Source: DATAQC01 sp051005135 (lineage in GTDB: Bacteria; Actinomycetota; Acidimicrobiia; Acidimicrobiales; AC-14). Taken from it: DNA of 64,000 bases. Positions 41,908 through 51,901 of the stretch are shown piece by piece. The stretch is taken from contig JBPCJQ010000031.1 of assembly GCA_051005135.1 (NCBI GenBank), positions 10,739-74,738 on the forward strand, read 5' to 3'. The notes beneath the pieces were generated by a model. That model saw only the letters and a list, made by a program, of their open reading frames with translations. It made no database searches and had not been told where the DNA came from. The stretch's first letter is position 1. Each line of letters starts with the position of its first letter. Position numbers and translations under genes: made by a program.

Positions 41908-44208
41908 CTACTCAGGCTTGTCCGAGGCCAGGCCCTCTCCCTCCGGCCGGGCGCCTGACCGCAGGCGGATGAGGTTGAGGGCACTGCCGGCCCGGAACCA
42001 TTCGATGTGCTCCACCGACATCGTATGGGTGCAGGTGAAGGCCACGGTCGAGCCGCCCGGATGATGCAGCAGGCATTGCAGTGGCCGGTCAGGGGCCAGC
42101 TGGGCCAGACCAACCATGGAGATGCGGTCTCCTTCGGAGATGAGGTCCCAAGTAGCGGGGTCGGCCAGGACCAGGGGTAGTACGCCTTGCTTTTTGAGGT
42201 TGGTTTCGTGGATGCGGGCGAAAGAGCGCACCAACACCGCTCGGCAGCCCAGAAAACGCGGCTCCATGGCGGCATGCTCGCGTGACGACCCCTCCCCGTA
42301 GTTCTCGTCGCCCACGGCTACCCATTGCAGTGCCGCCTCCCGGCAGTGAAAGCCGGCGTCGGGTAGGGGTTCCACTTCATCGTGCACTGGGCAGCGGGCG
42401 GTTCCCGTCTCGCCGGTGAAGGCGTTGAAAGCTCCCAACCACAGGTTGCGGCTTATGTTCTCGAGGTGGCCGCGGAAGCGCAGCCAGGAGCCGGCTGCGG
42501 AGATGTGATCGGTGGTGCACTTGCCTCTGGCCTTGAGCAGGATCGGGAGCTCCTCGAGGTCGCGATGGTCCCACGGAGGGAACGGGTCGAGGCGCTGGAG
42601 GCGTTTGCTCCCGGGCCGGATGGCGACGACTTCGGCCCGACCGTCGGCCGGTGGGGGCAAGTACCCGCCGCTGGCATCGACGAAACCGCCCGCAGGAAGC
42701 TCGTCGCCCGCAGGCTCATCCAGGTGCACGCCGTCGATGGAGTCGGCCACCGGGTTGAAGTCGAGGGTGCCGGCCAGGGCATAGGCAACTGTGGTCTCCG
42801 GCGACCCGATGAACGCCAGGGTGCGGGCGTTTCCGTCGTTGCGCTTGGGGAAGTTGCGGTTGAACGAAGTGATGATCGAGTTGGGCTCGCCGTCGGCCGT
42901 ATCGGTGCGAGCCCATTGCCCGATGCAGGGGCCGCAGGCATTGGCCAGGACGGTGGCGCCGATGGACTCCAGGTCGGCCAGGAGGCCGTCCCGTTCGATC
43001 GTGGCCCGCACCTGTTCGGAACCGGGGGTGACGAGCAGGGGAGTACGCGTACGCAGGCCTCGGGCCGCGGCCTGGCGGGCGATGCTGGCCGCCCTGCCGA
43101 TGTCCTCGTAGGACGAGTTGGTGCACGACCCTACGCACGCCTGGGCCAGGCGCAGGGGCCACCCGTTGACCCTGGCCTCGGCGCCCACCTGCGACACAGG
43201 GCGGGAGAGGTCGGGGGTATGAGGGCCGACCAGTTGGGGCTCGAGGGTGGACAGGTCGAGGTGGATGACCTGGTCGAAGAACCGGTACGGGTCGCTGTCG
43301 ACCTCGGGGTCGGGACGCAGGTCCTCGGCCACAGCCGTGGCCGCGGCGGCGACCGCGGCCCGGCCGGTGGCCTCGAGATAGGCGACAACTCGTTCGTCGA
43401 AGGGGAAGACAGAGGTAGTGGCGCCGATCTCGGCTCCCATGTTGGCGATGGTGGCCCTGCCGGTGGCACTGATGGCCGCGACGCCCGGGCCGAAGTACTC
43501 GACGATCGCTCCCGTACCGCCCCTGACGGTGAGGACCTGAGCCACCTCGAGGATGATGTCTTTGGGGGAGGTCCAGCCCGACAGCCGGCCTTCGAGGCGT
43601 ACGCCGATGAGCCGGGGCCAGCGTAGGCCGTAGGACCCCCCGGTCATGACGTCGACCGCCTCCGCGCCACCTACGCCGATGGCGATCATGCCCAGGCCGC
43701 CGGCGTTGGGCGTGTGGCTGTCGGTTCCGATGATCATCCCGCCCGGGAAGGCGTAGTGCTCGAGCACCACTTGGTGGATGATGCCGGAGCCCGGTTGCCA
43801 GAAGCCGATGCCGTAGCGGGCCGACGCGCTGCGCAGGAAGTCGTACACCTCGGCGTTGGCGTCCTGGGCGGCGCTGAGGTCAGCCACCGCACCGTTGCGG
43901 GCCTGGATTAGGTGGTCGCAGTGCACGGTGGTGGGCACCTGCACGCGAGGCAGCTCGGCGGTCATGAACTGGAGGATCGCCATCTGGGCGGTGGCGTCCT
44001 GCATGGCGACCCGGTCGGGCTCGAACTCGGCATAGGCGTGGCCCCGGTCGAGTGCCTGCCCCTCGGGGTCGCACAGATGGTTGAAAAGAATCTTCTCGGC
44101 CAGAGTGAGGGGCCGCCCCAGGCGTTGCCGGCCGACCGAGGCCCTGTTGCCCAGGCGCCGGTAGAGCTCGGCGGTGGGGTCGGAGTCGGGCTCGGCAGAG
44201 GCAGGGAT
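41908..44208 (-). CDS. acn: Aconitate hydratase with apparent non-canonical start
   Basis: The enzyme isomerises citrate to isocitrate. Iron-sulphur ligands are seen in ACVGSCTNSS and in NACGPCIGQW, and the swivel-domain motif in NYGEGSSREHAA. The first ATG (44004, MQDATAQMAI) cuts off the conserved LTLAEKILFNHLCDPEGQALDRGHAYAEFEPDRVA, encoded in frame just upstream. Between that ATG and the preceding in-frame stop at 44260-44262 there is no ATG, GTG or TTG. An ATC at 44208 lies six bases after a perfect GAGGAG, giving about 766 residues; CTG codons at 44232, 44154, 44121 and 44103 are alternatives. The role in the TCA cycle is secure; the start is inferred. Confidence 0.85.
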   Translation of the reverse strand: MPASAEPDSDPTAELYRRLGNRASVGRQRLGRPLTLAEKILFNHLCDPEGQALDRGHAYAEFEPDRVAMQDATAQMAILQFMTAELPRVQVPTTVHCDHLIQARNGAVADLSAAQDANAEVYDFLRSASARYGIGFWQPGSGIIHQVVLEHYAFPGGMIIGTDSHTPNAGGLGMIAIGVGGAEAVDVMTGGSYGLRWPRLIGVRLEGRLSGWTSPKDIILEVAQVLTVRGGTGAIVEYFGPGVAAISATGRATIANMGAEIGATTSVFPFDERVVAYLEATGRAAVAAAATAVAEDLRPDPEVDSDPYRFFDQVIHLDLSTLEPQLVGPHTPDLSRPVSQVGAEARVNGWPLRLAQACVGSCTNSSYEDIGRAASIARQAAARGLRTRTPLLVTPGSEQVRATIERDGLLADLESIGATVLANACGPCIGQWARTDTADGEPNSIITSFNRNFPKRNDGNARTLAFIGSPETTVAYALAGTLDFNPVADSIDGVHLDEPAGDELPAGGFVDASGGYLPPPADGRAEVVAIRPGSKRLQRLDPFPPWDHRDLEELPILLKARGKCTTDHISAAGSWLRFRGHLENISRNLWLGAFNAFTGETGTARCPVHDEVEPLPDAGFHCREAALQWVAVGDENYGEGSSREHAAMEPRFLGCRAVLVRSFARIHETNLKKQGVLPLVLADPATWDLISEGDRISMVGLAQLAPDRPLQCLLHHPGGSTVAFTCTHTMSVEHIEWFRAGSALNLIRLRSGARPEGEGLASDKPE

Positions 44209-44299
44209 CGAAGGCTCCTCGGATGGGGGCAGCGTGTCGTCAAGCCTAGGCCGATGAGGTCAGGTTCCTCATCGGTGACCGGGCGGGCATGATGGTCGG

Positions 44300-44806
44300 A
44301 TGGCCGAAGACGAACACGAGGATCAAGACGTGAGCCGATCGGCGCGACGGAGTGGTCCCTCCACCATGGTCGTGGGCCTGCTCGCTCTGGCCATCGGTGT
44401 GGCCGGCGTCGTCACCGTTGTCTCGCGCACGGGCTCGGCCCGAGGGGTGAAGTACACCGAGCTGCGGCCAGGTGACTGCCTGGAGAAGCCCGACAACACC
44501 TTCGTGCGGGCCGATCGAGTCGTGTGCACCAAGGACCACGACCTCGAGGTCTTCGCTCTCATCGACGACCCGGCGCCCCGCAGCGCCAAGTACCCCGGCC
44601 AGCAGATCCTCGAGCGGGAGGCAAACGTGGCCTGCCCGCCCCAGTTCCAGTCCTATGTGGGTGTCCCCTTTGACCAGTCGTCGCTGACCGTGCTCTTCTA
44701 CGTCCCCACCAAGACCAACTGGGAGGGCGGCAACCGCCGGCTCTTGTGCACCGTCGCGGCCAAGACGGGCAAGCTGAAGGGGTCGGTGAAGGGCTCCGGC
44801 CGCTAG
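44300..44806 (+). CDS. Membrane-anchored septum-formation-family protein
   Basis: The 168-residue protein has an acidic, charged cytoplasmic start, one hydrophobic segment (about residues 22-44) and an extracytoplasmic domain with LRPGDCLEKPDN near 56, VVCTKDHDLEVFAL near 74 and a later CPPQF and LLCTVAAKTG; the four Cys suggest two disulphides. This matches the septum-formation (DUF4190/PF13845-like) family of actinobacteria. It is divergent from aconitase. Confidence 0.75.
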   Translation: MAEDEHEDQDVSRSARRSGPSTMVVGLLALAIGVAGVVTVVSRTGSARGVKYTELRPGDCLEKPDNTFVRADRVVCTKDHDLEVFALIDDPAPRSAKYPGQQILEREANVACPPQFQSYVGVPFDQSSLTVLFYVPTKTNWEGGNRRLLCTVAAKTGKLKGSVKGSGR

Positions 44807-44818
44807 AGGCCGGCCCTG

Positions 44819-47800
44819 CTACGCGCTCGCCTCCACCCGGCCGGCGCGGGAGGCCTCCATGCGGCGCACCTGGTCGACGGGTGCCACGATCCACATGTGG
44901 GCCACGGCCGTCGCCCACTCGGCCAGCAGCTCGGCGGCGCGAGGTGAGCCGGTGAGCTCCTGGTGGCGCTCGACCAGCCAGCGCAGCTCGTCCAGCAGCT
45001 CGGCGTCGGGTCGGGCAGCCTCCACTAGGGCGGTGTTGAGGCGGGAGGCCAGGGCGGCGTCGGGGTCCCACACATAGGCTTGTCCGCCGGTCATTCCTGC
45101 TCCCAGGTTGTAGCCCACCGGCCCGAGCACCACCACGGTGCCGCCCGTCATGTACTCACAGGCGTGGTCTCCGACTCCTTCCACGACCGCGGTGGCGCCG
45201 GAGTTGCGCACGCCGAAGCGCTCGCCCGCCGAGCCGGCGATGAACACCTGGCCGCCGGTGGCCCCGTAGAGGCAGGTGTTGCCCGCCAGCACCGGCTGCG
45301 CGACGGTGTCCGGGCTGGGCCGCACCACTATGCGCCCGCCGCCCATGGCCTTGGCCACGTAGTCGTTGGCCTCGCCCACCAGTTCCAGCTCGATGCCGTG
45401 GGTAATGAAGGCGCCGAAGCTCTGGCCCGCGGAGCCGTCGAAGCGGACCACCGCTGTACCCATGGGAGGGCGGTCGCCCCACTCCATGGCGATGGCCCCA
45501 CCCAGGGCGGCACCCACGGTGCGGTCGGCGTTGACGATGGCGTAGCTCAGCACCACGTCGTCGCCCTCGAACACGCCGAGCAGGGCGTCTTCCACCAGGC
45601 GGTCACCCAGGGCCGATCGCGGTCTCTGGATTGCCACCGGCCGCACGAAGCGGCGGGGGGCGACGGGGTCGTCGGGCGGGGTGATGAGGGGCATCAGGTC
45701 CATCGAGGCAGCGCGAGGGTCGTTGGTGGCCAGCGGGCGCAGGCATTCCACCCTGCCGATGGCTTCGTCGAGGCTGCGCAGGCCCAAGGCGGCCAGCCCC
45801 CTGCGTACCTCCTCGGCGACGAACAGGAGGTAGGCGGCCACACCTTCGGGGGTGCCCGCGAACTTGGCTCTCAGGTGGGGCCGCTGGGTGGCGATGCCGG
45901 TGGGGCAGGTGTCCTTGTGGCAGGCCCGGGCCATGATGCAGCCCTCGGCGATCATGGCTGCGGTGCCGAAGGAGTACTCGTCGGCACCGAGCAGGGCGGC
46001 GACCAGCACGTCGCGCCCGGTGAGCAGGCCGCCGTCGACGCGCACCCTGATGCGGTCGCGCAACCCGTTGTCGATGAGGGCGGCCTGGGTATCGGCCAGG
46101 CCCAGTTCCCAGGGCAGGCCAGCGTGCTTGATGGACATGAGGGGCGATGCCCCCGTACCCCCGTTGCAGCCGCTGATATGGACCACCTCGGCCAAGGCCT
46201 TGGCCACACCGGCGGCGACCGTGCCCACGCCGTCCTCGGCCACCAGCTTCACCGAGACGTCGGCCAGGTGGTTGACCTGCTTGAGGTCGAAGATGAGCTG
46301 GGCCAGGTCTTCGATGGAGTAGATGTCGTGGTGGGGCGGCGGGGAGATCAGGCCGATACCGGGCTGGGTGTGGCGCAGGGTGGCGATCTCCTCCGACACC
46401 TTGGCCCCCGGTATCTGACCCCCCTCGCCGGGCTTGGAGCCCTGGGCGATCTTGATGTTGAGCTCGTCGGCGAAGGCGCAGTACTCGGGAGTCACGCCGA
46501 AGCGACCGGAGGCGATCTGCTTGATGCGGCTGTTCTTGTCGCCCGTGGGCTGACCCCGGGTGAGGAAGCGAGCCCGGCTCTCACCACCCTCGCCGCAGTT
46601 AGACTTGCCGCCGATGAGGTTCATGGCCTCGGCCAGGGTCTCGTGTGCCTCGCGCGACAGCGAGCCATGGGACATGGCGCCCGTCGAGAACCGCCTGGTG
46701 ATCGCCGCGGCCGGCTCCACCTCGTCGAGAGACAAGGGCGCCCCCCAGGGCACCATCTCCAGCAGGTCGTGTAGCTCGGCGGGAGGGCGGTTGTTCACCA
46801 GGTCGGCGAAGCGCCCGTAGGTCTCGTCGCTGCCGTTGTTGACCGCGGCCTGCAGCAGGTGGGCGGCCTTCATCTCGTTGAGGGCCTTGGTGACGTCGTC
46901 GTTGTGGGTGTGGTACTCGGCGCCGGCGCGTTTGAGCGACCGGTAGAAGCCCCCGTCGCCCAGGCGCCCGGTGGCGTGGCGGGCCAGCACGTCGTCGCCC
47001 AGCTCCTCCCAGCCGATGCCCCCGACCACCGACGGCGTTCCCGCGAAGCACACGTCGACCACGGCGGGGCCGAGGCCCACCACCTCGAATATCTGGGCGC
47101 CTCGGTACGAGTCGACGGTGGAGATGCCCATCTTGGACATCACCTTGAGCACACCGTCCTCGATGGCCGACTGCAGGCGGTTCTGGGCCTCGGGCCCGGT
47201 GAGCTCGTTGTCGTCGTTGCGGTCGGCTTCGTGGGCGACGGTCTCCAGGGCCAGACCGGGGCAGATGGCGTCGGCGCCGTAGCCCAGCAGGCAGGCCATG
47301 TAGTGGACGTCACGCGCCTCGTCGGCCGACACCACCAGGCTGGTGGTGGAGCGCAAGCCCCGGGCCACCAACCGGTGGTGCACAGCACCGGTGGCCAGCA
47401 GGGCGGGCACGGGCGCCCGCTCCTCGGACACGTTGCCGTCGTCGATCACCAGGATCCCCGCGCCCGAGGTGGCCAGCGCTTCGGCCCGGTCGCACAGGAG
47501 GTCGACGGCGGAGCGCAGGCCGCCGGGCCCGTCGGCCACCGGGAAGGTGGCGTCGAGATGGGCGCAGTCGAACCCGTCGCAGGCCACCCCCGACAGGAGC
47601 TCGACGATTAGCGAGGGGTACACGAAGAACGACTTGAGGACGAGCAACTCGGCGGCTCGGGGGTCTTCGACCAGGATCGGGTGGCGGGGCCCGAGCAGGG
47701 TGCGCAGGCTCATCACCAGGCGCTCGCGCAGGTGGTCGATGGGGGGGTTGGTGACCTGGGCGAAGCGCTGCTTGAGGTAGTGGTGAACGGGCCGGGGCCG

Positions 47801-49228
47801 CCCGGCCAGGTGGGGAAGGGGCGAGTCGTCTCCCATGGAGTAGGTGGGCTCTTTGGCTTCGCTGGCCATGTAACGAAGCACCATGGCCAGCTCCTCGCGG
47901 CTGTAGCCGAACATGGCCTGACGCCGTTCGAGGGACTCGGGTTCGGGGGTCTTCTCGATGGGCCGGCCCCGGCTGACGTCGCGCAGGCCGTCGGCGGCCC
48001 ACCGGGCATAGGGGCCCCGGGCTGCCAGCTCGGTCTTGCACTCAGCATCGTCGAGCAGCCCCCGCCCGGTGTGGACGAACAGCATCTGCCCCGGCCCGAG
48101 GCGCCCTCGCCGTACCCGTCCGTGGCCCGACACGTCGATGGCGCCCGCCTCCGAGCAGCACGCCACCAGGCCGTCCTCGCACGCCGCGTAACGCAGAGGG
48201 CGCAGGCCGTTGCGGTCGAGGGCAGCGCCCACGCCGAGGCCATCGGTGAACACCAGGCCGGCGGGGCCGTCCCAGGGCTCCATGATCGAGGCGTGGTAGC
48301 GGTAGAAGCCGCGCACGCCAGGATCGAGGTCGCGTTCACCCTCCCATGCTTCGGGAACCGTCATTGCCACCGAATGGCGCACGTCGCGCCCGGCCCGGGT
48401 GAGCAGCTCGACGACGGAGTCGAGCTGGCCGGAGTCGGAGTCGGAGGTGTTGAGCACGGGGTGGAACACCTCCTCGGGGCCGAGGCCACAACCCTCGGTG
48501 CCGAGCACGGCCCGGGCCCGCATGCGGTTGGCGTTGCCGGCCAGGGCGTTGATCTCACCGTTGTGGCACAGCATGCGGAAGGGCTGGGCCCGCTCCCAAG
48601 TGGGCAGGGTGTTGGTGGAGAAGCGCTGGTGGAAGAGGGCAAAAGGGGCGGCGAATCGCTCGTCGGCCAGGTCGAGCCAGTAGCCCGCCAGCGCGTCGGC
48701 CACGACCAAGCCCTTGTAGACGACGGTGCGGAACGAGCACGACACGACGTAGCAGCCCGACGTGGCGGCGCTGATGCGGCGTCGGAGGCGGAAGGCGGCC
48801 CTCTCGGCCTCGTCGGGGCCGGCCCCGGCTGGGGGGGAGAGCACGGCTTGGAGGGTCCGGGGACGCGAAGCCCGGGCCTGGTCACCGAGATGGTCGTCGT
48901 CGGTCGGCGGGGTTCGCCAGTCGACCACAGTGATTCCGTCTGCCGCCGCGGCTGCTTCCACCGCGGGGCGGGGGTCGTCGCCGCGCACGAACAGCATGGC
49001 CAGGCCATGGGCCGCCCCGGAGGCCGCGCGCCCGAAGATCTCGGGGGGGATGGGAACGAGAAGCCCCGACCCGTCCGAAGACTTGGCGTCGGCGGCCAGG
49101 GCGCCCCGGTGCTTGACGCATGCTAGGCCGGTCAGGGCGGTTTCGACGATCGAGCGGGAGGGCCGACCGGAGGCGTCGGCAACGAAGCCGATGCCGCAGG
49201 CGTCGAGCTCGGGGCGGGACCGACCCAT
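44819..49228 (-). CDS. gltB: Glutamate synthase large subunit
   Basis: This 1469-residue protein has an N-terminal class II glutaminase domain whose catalytic Cys is residue 11 (DACGIGF), probably exposed after removal of a ten-residue propeptide. The FMN/synthase domain has GAMSHGSLSREAHE near 860 and the [3Fe-4S] motif CHKDTCPTGIATQ near 1130; the C-terminal beta-helix with repeated GxxG elements ends the protein. It makes glutamate from glutamine and 2-oxoglutarate. The small subunit gltD is not adjacent; the next gene downstream on this strand is outside that function. Confidence 0.96.
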   Translation of the reverse strand: MGRSRPELDACGIGFVADASGRPSRSIVETALTGLACVKHRGALAADAKSSDGSGLLVPIPPEIFGRAASGAAHGLAMLFVRGDDPRPAVEAAAAADGITVVDWRTPPTDDDHLGDQARASRPRTLQAVLSPPAGAGPDEAERAAFRLRRRISAATSGCYVVSCSFRTVVYKGLVVADALAGYWLDLADERFAAPFALFHQRFSTNTLPTWERAQPFRMLCHNGEINALAGNANRMRARAVLGTEGCGLGPEEVFHPVLNTSDSDSGQLDSVVELLTRAGRDVRHSVAMTVPEAWEGERDLDPGVRGFYRYHASIMEPWDGPAGLVFTDGLGVGAALDRNGLRPLRYAACEDGLVACCSEAGAIDVSGHGRVRRGRLGPGQMLFVHTGRGLLDDAECKTELAARGPYARWAADGLRDVSRGRPIEKTPEPESLERRQAMFGYSREELAMVLRYMASEAKEPTYSMGDDSPLPHLAGRPRPVHHYLKQRFAQVTNPPIDHLRERLVMSLRTLLGPRHPILVEDPRAAELLVLKSFFVYPSLIVELLSGVACDGFDCAHLDATFPVADGPGGLRSAVDLLCDRAEALATSGAGILVIDDGNVSEERAPVPALLATGAVHHRLVARGLRSTTSLVVSADEARDVHYMACLLGYGADAICPGLALETVAHEADRNDDNELTGPEAQNRLQSAIEDGVLKVMSKMGISTVDSYRGAQIFEVVGLGPAVVDVCFAGTPSVVGGIGWEELGDDVLARHATGRLGDGGFYRSLKRAGAEYHTHNDDVTKALNEMKAAHLLQAAVNNGSDETYGRFADLVNNRPPAELHDLLEMVPWGAPLSLDEVEPAAAITRRFSTGAMSHGSLSREAHETLAEAMNLIGGKSNCGEGGESRARFLTRGQPTGDKNSRIKQIASGRFGVTPEYCAFADELNIKIAQGSKPGEGGQIPGAKVSEEIATLRHTQPGIGLISPPPHHDIYSIEDLAQLIFDLKQVNHLADVSVKLVAEDGVGTVAAGVAKALAEVVHISGCNGGTGASPLMSIKHAGLPWELGLADTQAALIDNGLRDRIRVRVDGGLLTGRDVLVAALLGADEYSFGTAAMIAEGCIMARACHKDTCPTGIATQRPHLRAKFAGTPEGVAAYLLFVAEEVRRGLAALGLRSLDEAIGRVECLRPLATNDPRAASMDLMPLITPPDDPVAPRRFVRPVAIQRPRSALGDRLVEDALLGVFEGDDVVLSYAIVNADRTVGAALGGAIAMEWGDRPPMGTAVVRFDGSAGQSFGAFITHGIELELVGEANDYVAKAMGGGRIVVRPSPDTVAQPVLAGNTCLYGATGGQVFIAGSAGERFGVRNSGATAVVEGVGDHACEYMTGGTVVVLGPVGYNLGAGMTGGQAYVWDPDAALASRLNTALVEAARPDAELLDELRWLVERHQELTGSPRAAELLAEWATAVAHMWIVAPVDQVRRMEASRAGRVEASA

Positions 49229-49382
49229 TTGGCGTGCACTCCTAAATCGTGCCTCCGGGGCCGGCGGGCCCCGCGATGGCAGAAGCCGAAGAGACTGAAG
49301 AGCGGTGAGCCGGGGGCTTCATCGTCGAAGTGGGGCGACGCTGCCTCATCCCCGGGGAGCTGCGAGGTGCGATACTAGCGGG

Positions 49383-50294
49383 TCAGGGCCAGCTGGGCTC
49401 TTGGGCGGTGCCCCGGCGTCCTTCGCCCAGCGCCCAGGCCCGCCGCCAGGGGGCGATGACAGGGCCGGTGAGGGGCGGGGTGGTGCCGGCAGCGGCGCGC
49501 TTGCGGGCCGTCCACCAGTCGGTGGCCGTCTCGTCACCGACTGCCGCCACCGCGGACTCGATTCGATCGGCGAAGCGCCGCGAGTCCTCGCCCGCCGTCG
49601 GGCGCAGGGGGGCGCCGAAGGTCACTCTCACACCAGATCCCCGTGCGAATGGGCTGCCAACGGGCGTGGGCAGGGTGGCGCCCTTGCGGAGCACCCGCCG
49701 GGTGCCTTCCACGTAGACGGGCACGACTGGCCGGCCGCACCGCACGGCCAGGTAGGCGGCGCCCCCGCGGAAGTCCTGTCCCCAGCCGTCGGGGCTGCGG
49801 CCGCCCTCGGGGAACAGCACCAGGTTCCAGCTGTCTTCGAGCAGGGAGGCGGCCAGGTCGGAGGACCGCCGGTTCACTTTCAGGCGCTCGATAGGGATGG
49901 CGCCGATGGCCAGGGCCGACAGGGCGCCGCGAGCCCGGTTTGTGAAGAAGTAGTCCGCTGCGGCGGCCACTACGGCTCGATGCCGGAACCGGGTTGGCAG
50001 CGACGTGAGCACCAGCGGGGTGTCGAGGTGGCTGTGGTGGTTGGCGGCGAAGATCACCGGTGCGTCGAGATCGGCCAGCCGGTCGCGCCCGGTGACGTGG
50101 GGCGAGCCCAGAGCGTGCACCCAGGGGCGCAGGACGTCGTCGACTATCAGGGCCCGAGCCAGGCGCGCCGTCGGCGTGCGGGCCCAGCCGGTGTTGTAGT
50201 GCACCCCGGTGCAGGGCGACTCGGTGGGCCGGTTGACCGCCGCGGGCCACACCGGTGGCCCTACCGGGAACGAAGGCCGCCCCGGCAGCCGCAT
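49383..50294 (-). CDS. 1-acylglycerol-3-phosphate-acyltransferase-like (PlsC domain)
   Basis: The 303-residue protein has NHHSHLDTP near residue 85 (HX4D catalytic motif) and LVLFPEGGRSPDG near 158, the second PlsC motif. It should acylate a glycerophosphate or another alcohol. The C-terminal 40 residues are basic and Pro-rich. The ATG overlaps the LarA-like stop (TGATG). It is the last gene of a four-gene coupled run from the reductase-HAD fusion, so it probably acts on that pathway's product. Confidence 0.88.
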   Translation of the reverse strand: MRLPGRPSFPVGPPVWPAAVNRPTESPCTGVHYNTGWARTPTARLARALIVDDVLRPWVHALGSPHVTGRDRLADLDAPVIFAANHHSHLDTPLVLTSLPTRFRHRAVVAAAADYFFTNRARGALSALAIGAIPIERLKVNRRSSDLAASLLEDSWNLVLFPEGGRSPDGWGQDFRGGAAYLAVRCGRPVVPVYVEGTRRVLRKGATLPTPVGSPFARGSGVRVTFGAPLRPTAGEDSRRFADRIESAVAAVGDETATDWWTARKRAAAGTTPPLTGPVIAPWRRAWALGEGRRGTAQEPSWP

Positions 50295-51901
50295 CAGGTG
50301 ACGTCGGCCATGAGGATGGGCGGGTTGTGGATGTGGGTGATCGAGGGGTCGCGGCCCACCACGTCCTCAGCCATCTCCAGGGCGTCGCGCAGGGTGGAAG
50401 CCGGTTTGAAGCCCATGCGCCGCACGGCCCGGGCGTCGCCGCCCACGATGACCACGTTGCCGTCGAGGTGCTGGAGTGCGTGCGCGCCCCAGTACCACAT
50501 GTAGAACGGGTGAACGCCGTGGTAGGCGTAGCTGGTGCGGTAGAGGTGGATGTACCACGGGTCGGTGGCGAAGCCCTCCTCGAACTTGGCCTCGATCTCG
50601 GCCGGGTCGGTGGTCTCGGTGAGCACCTGCTCGAAGAAGTCGATGTAGCTCGGGTGATGCACGGGGTGGAACTCCCACGGTGTCGGGTGGCACATGATGA
50701 CCACGCCGCCGGGGCGCACTAGGGGCTTACCCCGGTAGAGGTTGAAGAAGTAGCCCAACCCCAGGCACATCACCAGGATGGGGTTCATCACCGAGTTCAC
50801 GTTGTACGGGCAGATGTAGGGCAGGCCCATGGTGAGGACGTCGGCCTGGCCGTCCACCGGCACGAGGTGCTGGCGGTAGGTCTGAGCAGTGGCAAGGGCA
50901 TGAACGGCCTCGACCTCACCGGCGGCGACGCTCGTCATCTTCTGCGGTGACTTGATGCCACCGAAGATGGCACGGGCGATGCGGGGAGGCACCCGGTCGA
51001 GGCTCTTGGAGGTGGCCAGGTAGGACGCCCGGTCGCGGGCCGACCACTCCCACTCACGCTTCTGCAGGAAGGAGAACTGCTTGGGGAAGGTATCGGTGTT
51101 GAGGGTGGTCTCGATCTGGAAGATCTTCACCCCCTCGGCCGCCAACAGGCGGCCCATGCGCCAGTTGGAGCTGTGCAGCTCGGAGCGGTGCTGGTCCATG
51201 AACGACCGGCTGTGCTGCATGGTGTCGACGTTGTGGTGATGGCGCAGGCTCCGGTAGGAAGCCAGGCCGGTGGCCACGCTCTTGTGGCCGCCGTCCATGG
51301 CCACCAGGTTGATGTTCACGTACACGAGCAGGTCGCTGGTGGCCGCCCGCTTGTTGATCTCGACCAGCTCGCCCTCGGCAGTGTGCCCGACCACCACCAT
51401 GTTGTCGGGGTCCTCGGCGTCGTGCTGGGTGAGCCGGCCCGACGGCGCGAAGGCGTCGTACACCCGGTCGCCGAGCATGTGGCGCAGCTCGGCCTCGGTG
51501 AGGCGGCGGTGGAGGGCGAGGGCCGCGACGAGGACCACGTCGTCGACGCCGGCCTCGGCGGCGACGTCGAGCACGGCCTCGATGACGCGCTGGCGATTGT
51601 CGGGGGAGCGCATGGGCGGGAGCGGCAGGGAGATGTCGTCGAAGGCGATGGTGAGCCGCATGCCCCGGCGCATCAGGGCGGGAAGAGGGTCGCTGTCGCC
51701 CTCGGGGTTCAACAGGGCGTGGCGGATGGCGGTGTCGGGGTCGTCGAGGGCAGGTAGGGGCTCGGCGGGGTAGACGACGCGCGAGCCCACCGGGAGCTTC
51801 TCGAGGTGGAAACCCTCTCCCCGGTGGAACAAAACCGGGGGCGTCGACCGCTCCACCTCGAGGACCAGGCCCGGTCGGGTGCCCCTGGCAGGGGTGCTCA
51901 A
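50294..51901 (-). CDS. LarA-like (DUF2088) protein
   Basis: The 535-residue protein has the plan of LarA, the nickel-pincer-dependent lactate racemase family: AFDDISLPLPPM near 85, LALHRRLTEAELRHMLGDRV near 127, and VNINLVAMDGGHKSVATGL near 190. The LarA DHTRPTP motif is replaced here by DDISLPLPP. LarA needs a pincer nucleotide made by LarBCE, not seen here. It is encoded between an MDR dehydrogenase and an acyltransferase, both with overlapping stops, so a role in a lipid pathway is more likely than lactate metabolism. Confidence 0.7.
   Translation of the reverse strand: MSTPARGTRPGLVLEVERSTPPVLFHRGEGFHLEKLPVGSRVVYPAEPLPALDDPDTAIRHALLNPEGDSDPLPALMRRGMRLTIAFDDISLPLPPMRSPDNRQRVIEAVLDVAAEAGVDDVVLVAALALHRRLTEAELRHMLGDRVYDAFAPSGRLTQHDAEDPDNMVVVGHTAEGELVEINKRAATSDLLVYVNINLVAMDGGHKSVATGLASYRSLRHHHNVDTMQHSRSFMDQHRSELHSSNWRMGRLLAAEGVKIFQIETTLNTDTFPKQFSFLQKREWEWSARDRASYLATSKSLDRVPPRIARAIFGGIKSPQKMTSVAAGEVEAVHALATAQTYRQHLVPVDGQADVLTMGLPYICPYNVNSVMNPILVMCLGLGYFFNLYRGKPLVRPGGVVIMCHPTPWEFHPVHHPSYIDFFEQVLTETTDPAEIEAKFEEGFATDPWYIHLYRTSYAYHGVHPFYMWYWGAHALQHLDGNVVIVGGDARAVRRMGFKPASTLRDALEMAEDVVGRDPSITHIHNPPILMADVT

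Noticed and set aside
45080..46774. Long plus-strand frames inside glutamate synthase, also 47681-49126
   Set aside because: Low-complexity Gly/Val/His-rich translations typical of the complement of GC-rich genes.
49229..49382. Riboswitch before glutamate synthase
   Set aside because: The 154-bp leader has some GC-rich pairing but no recognisable riboswitch core.
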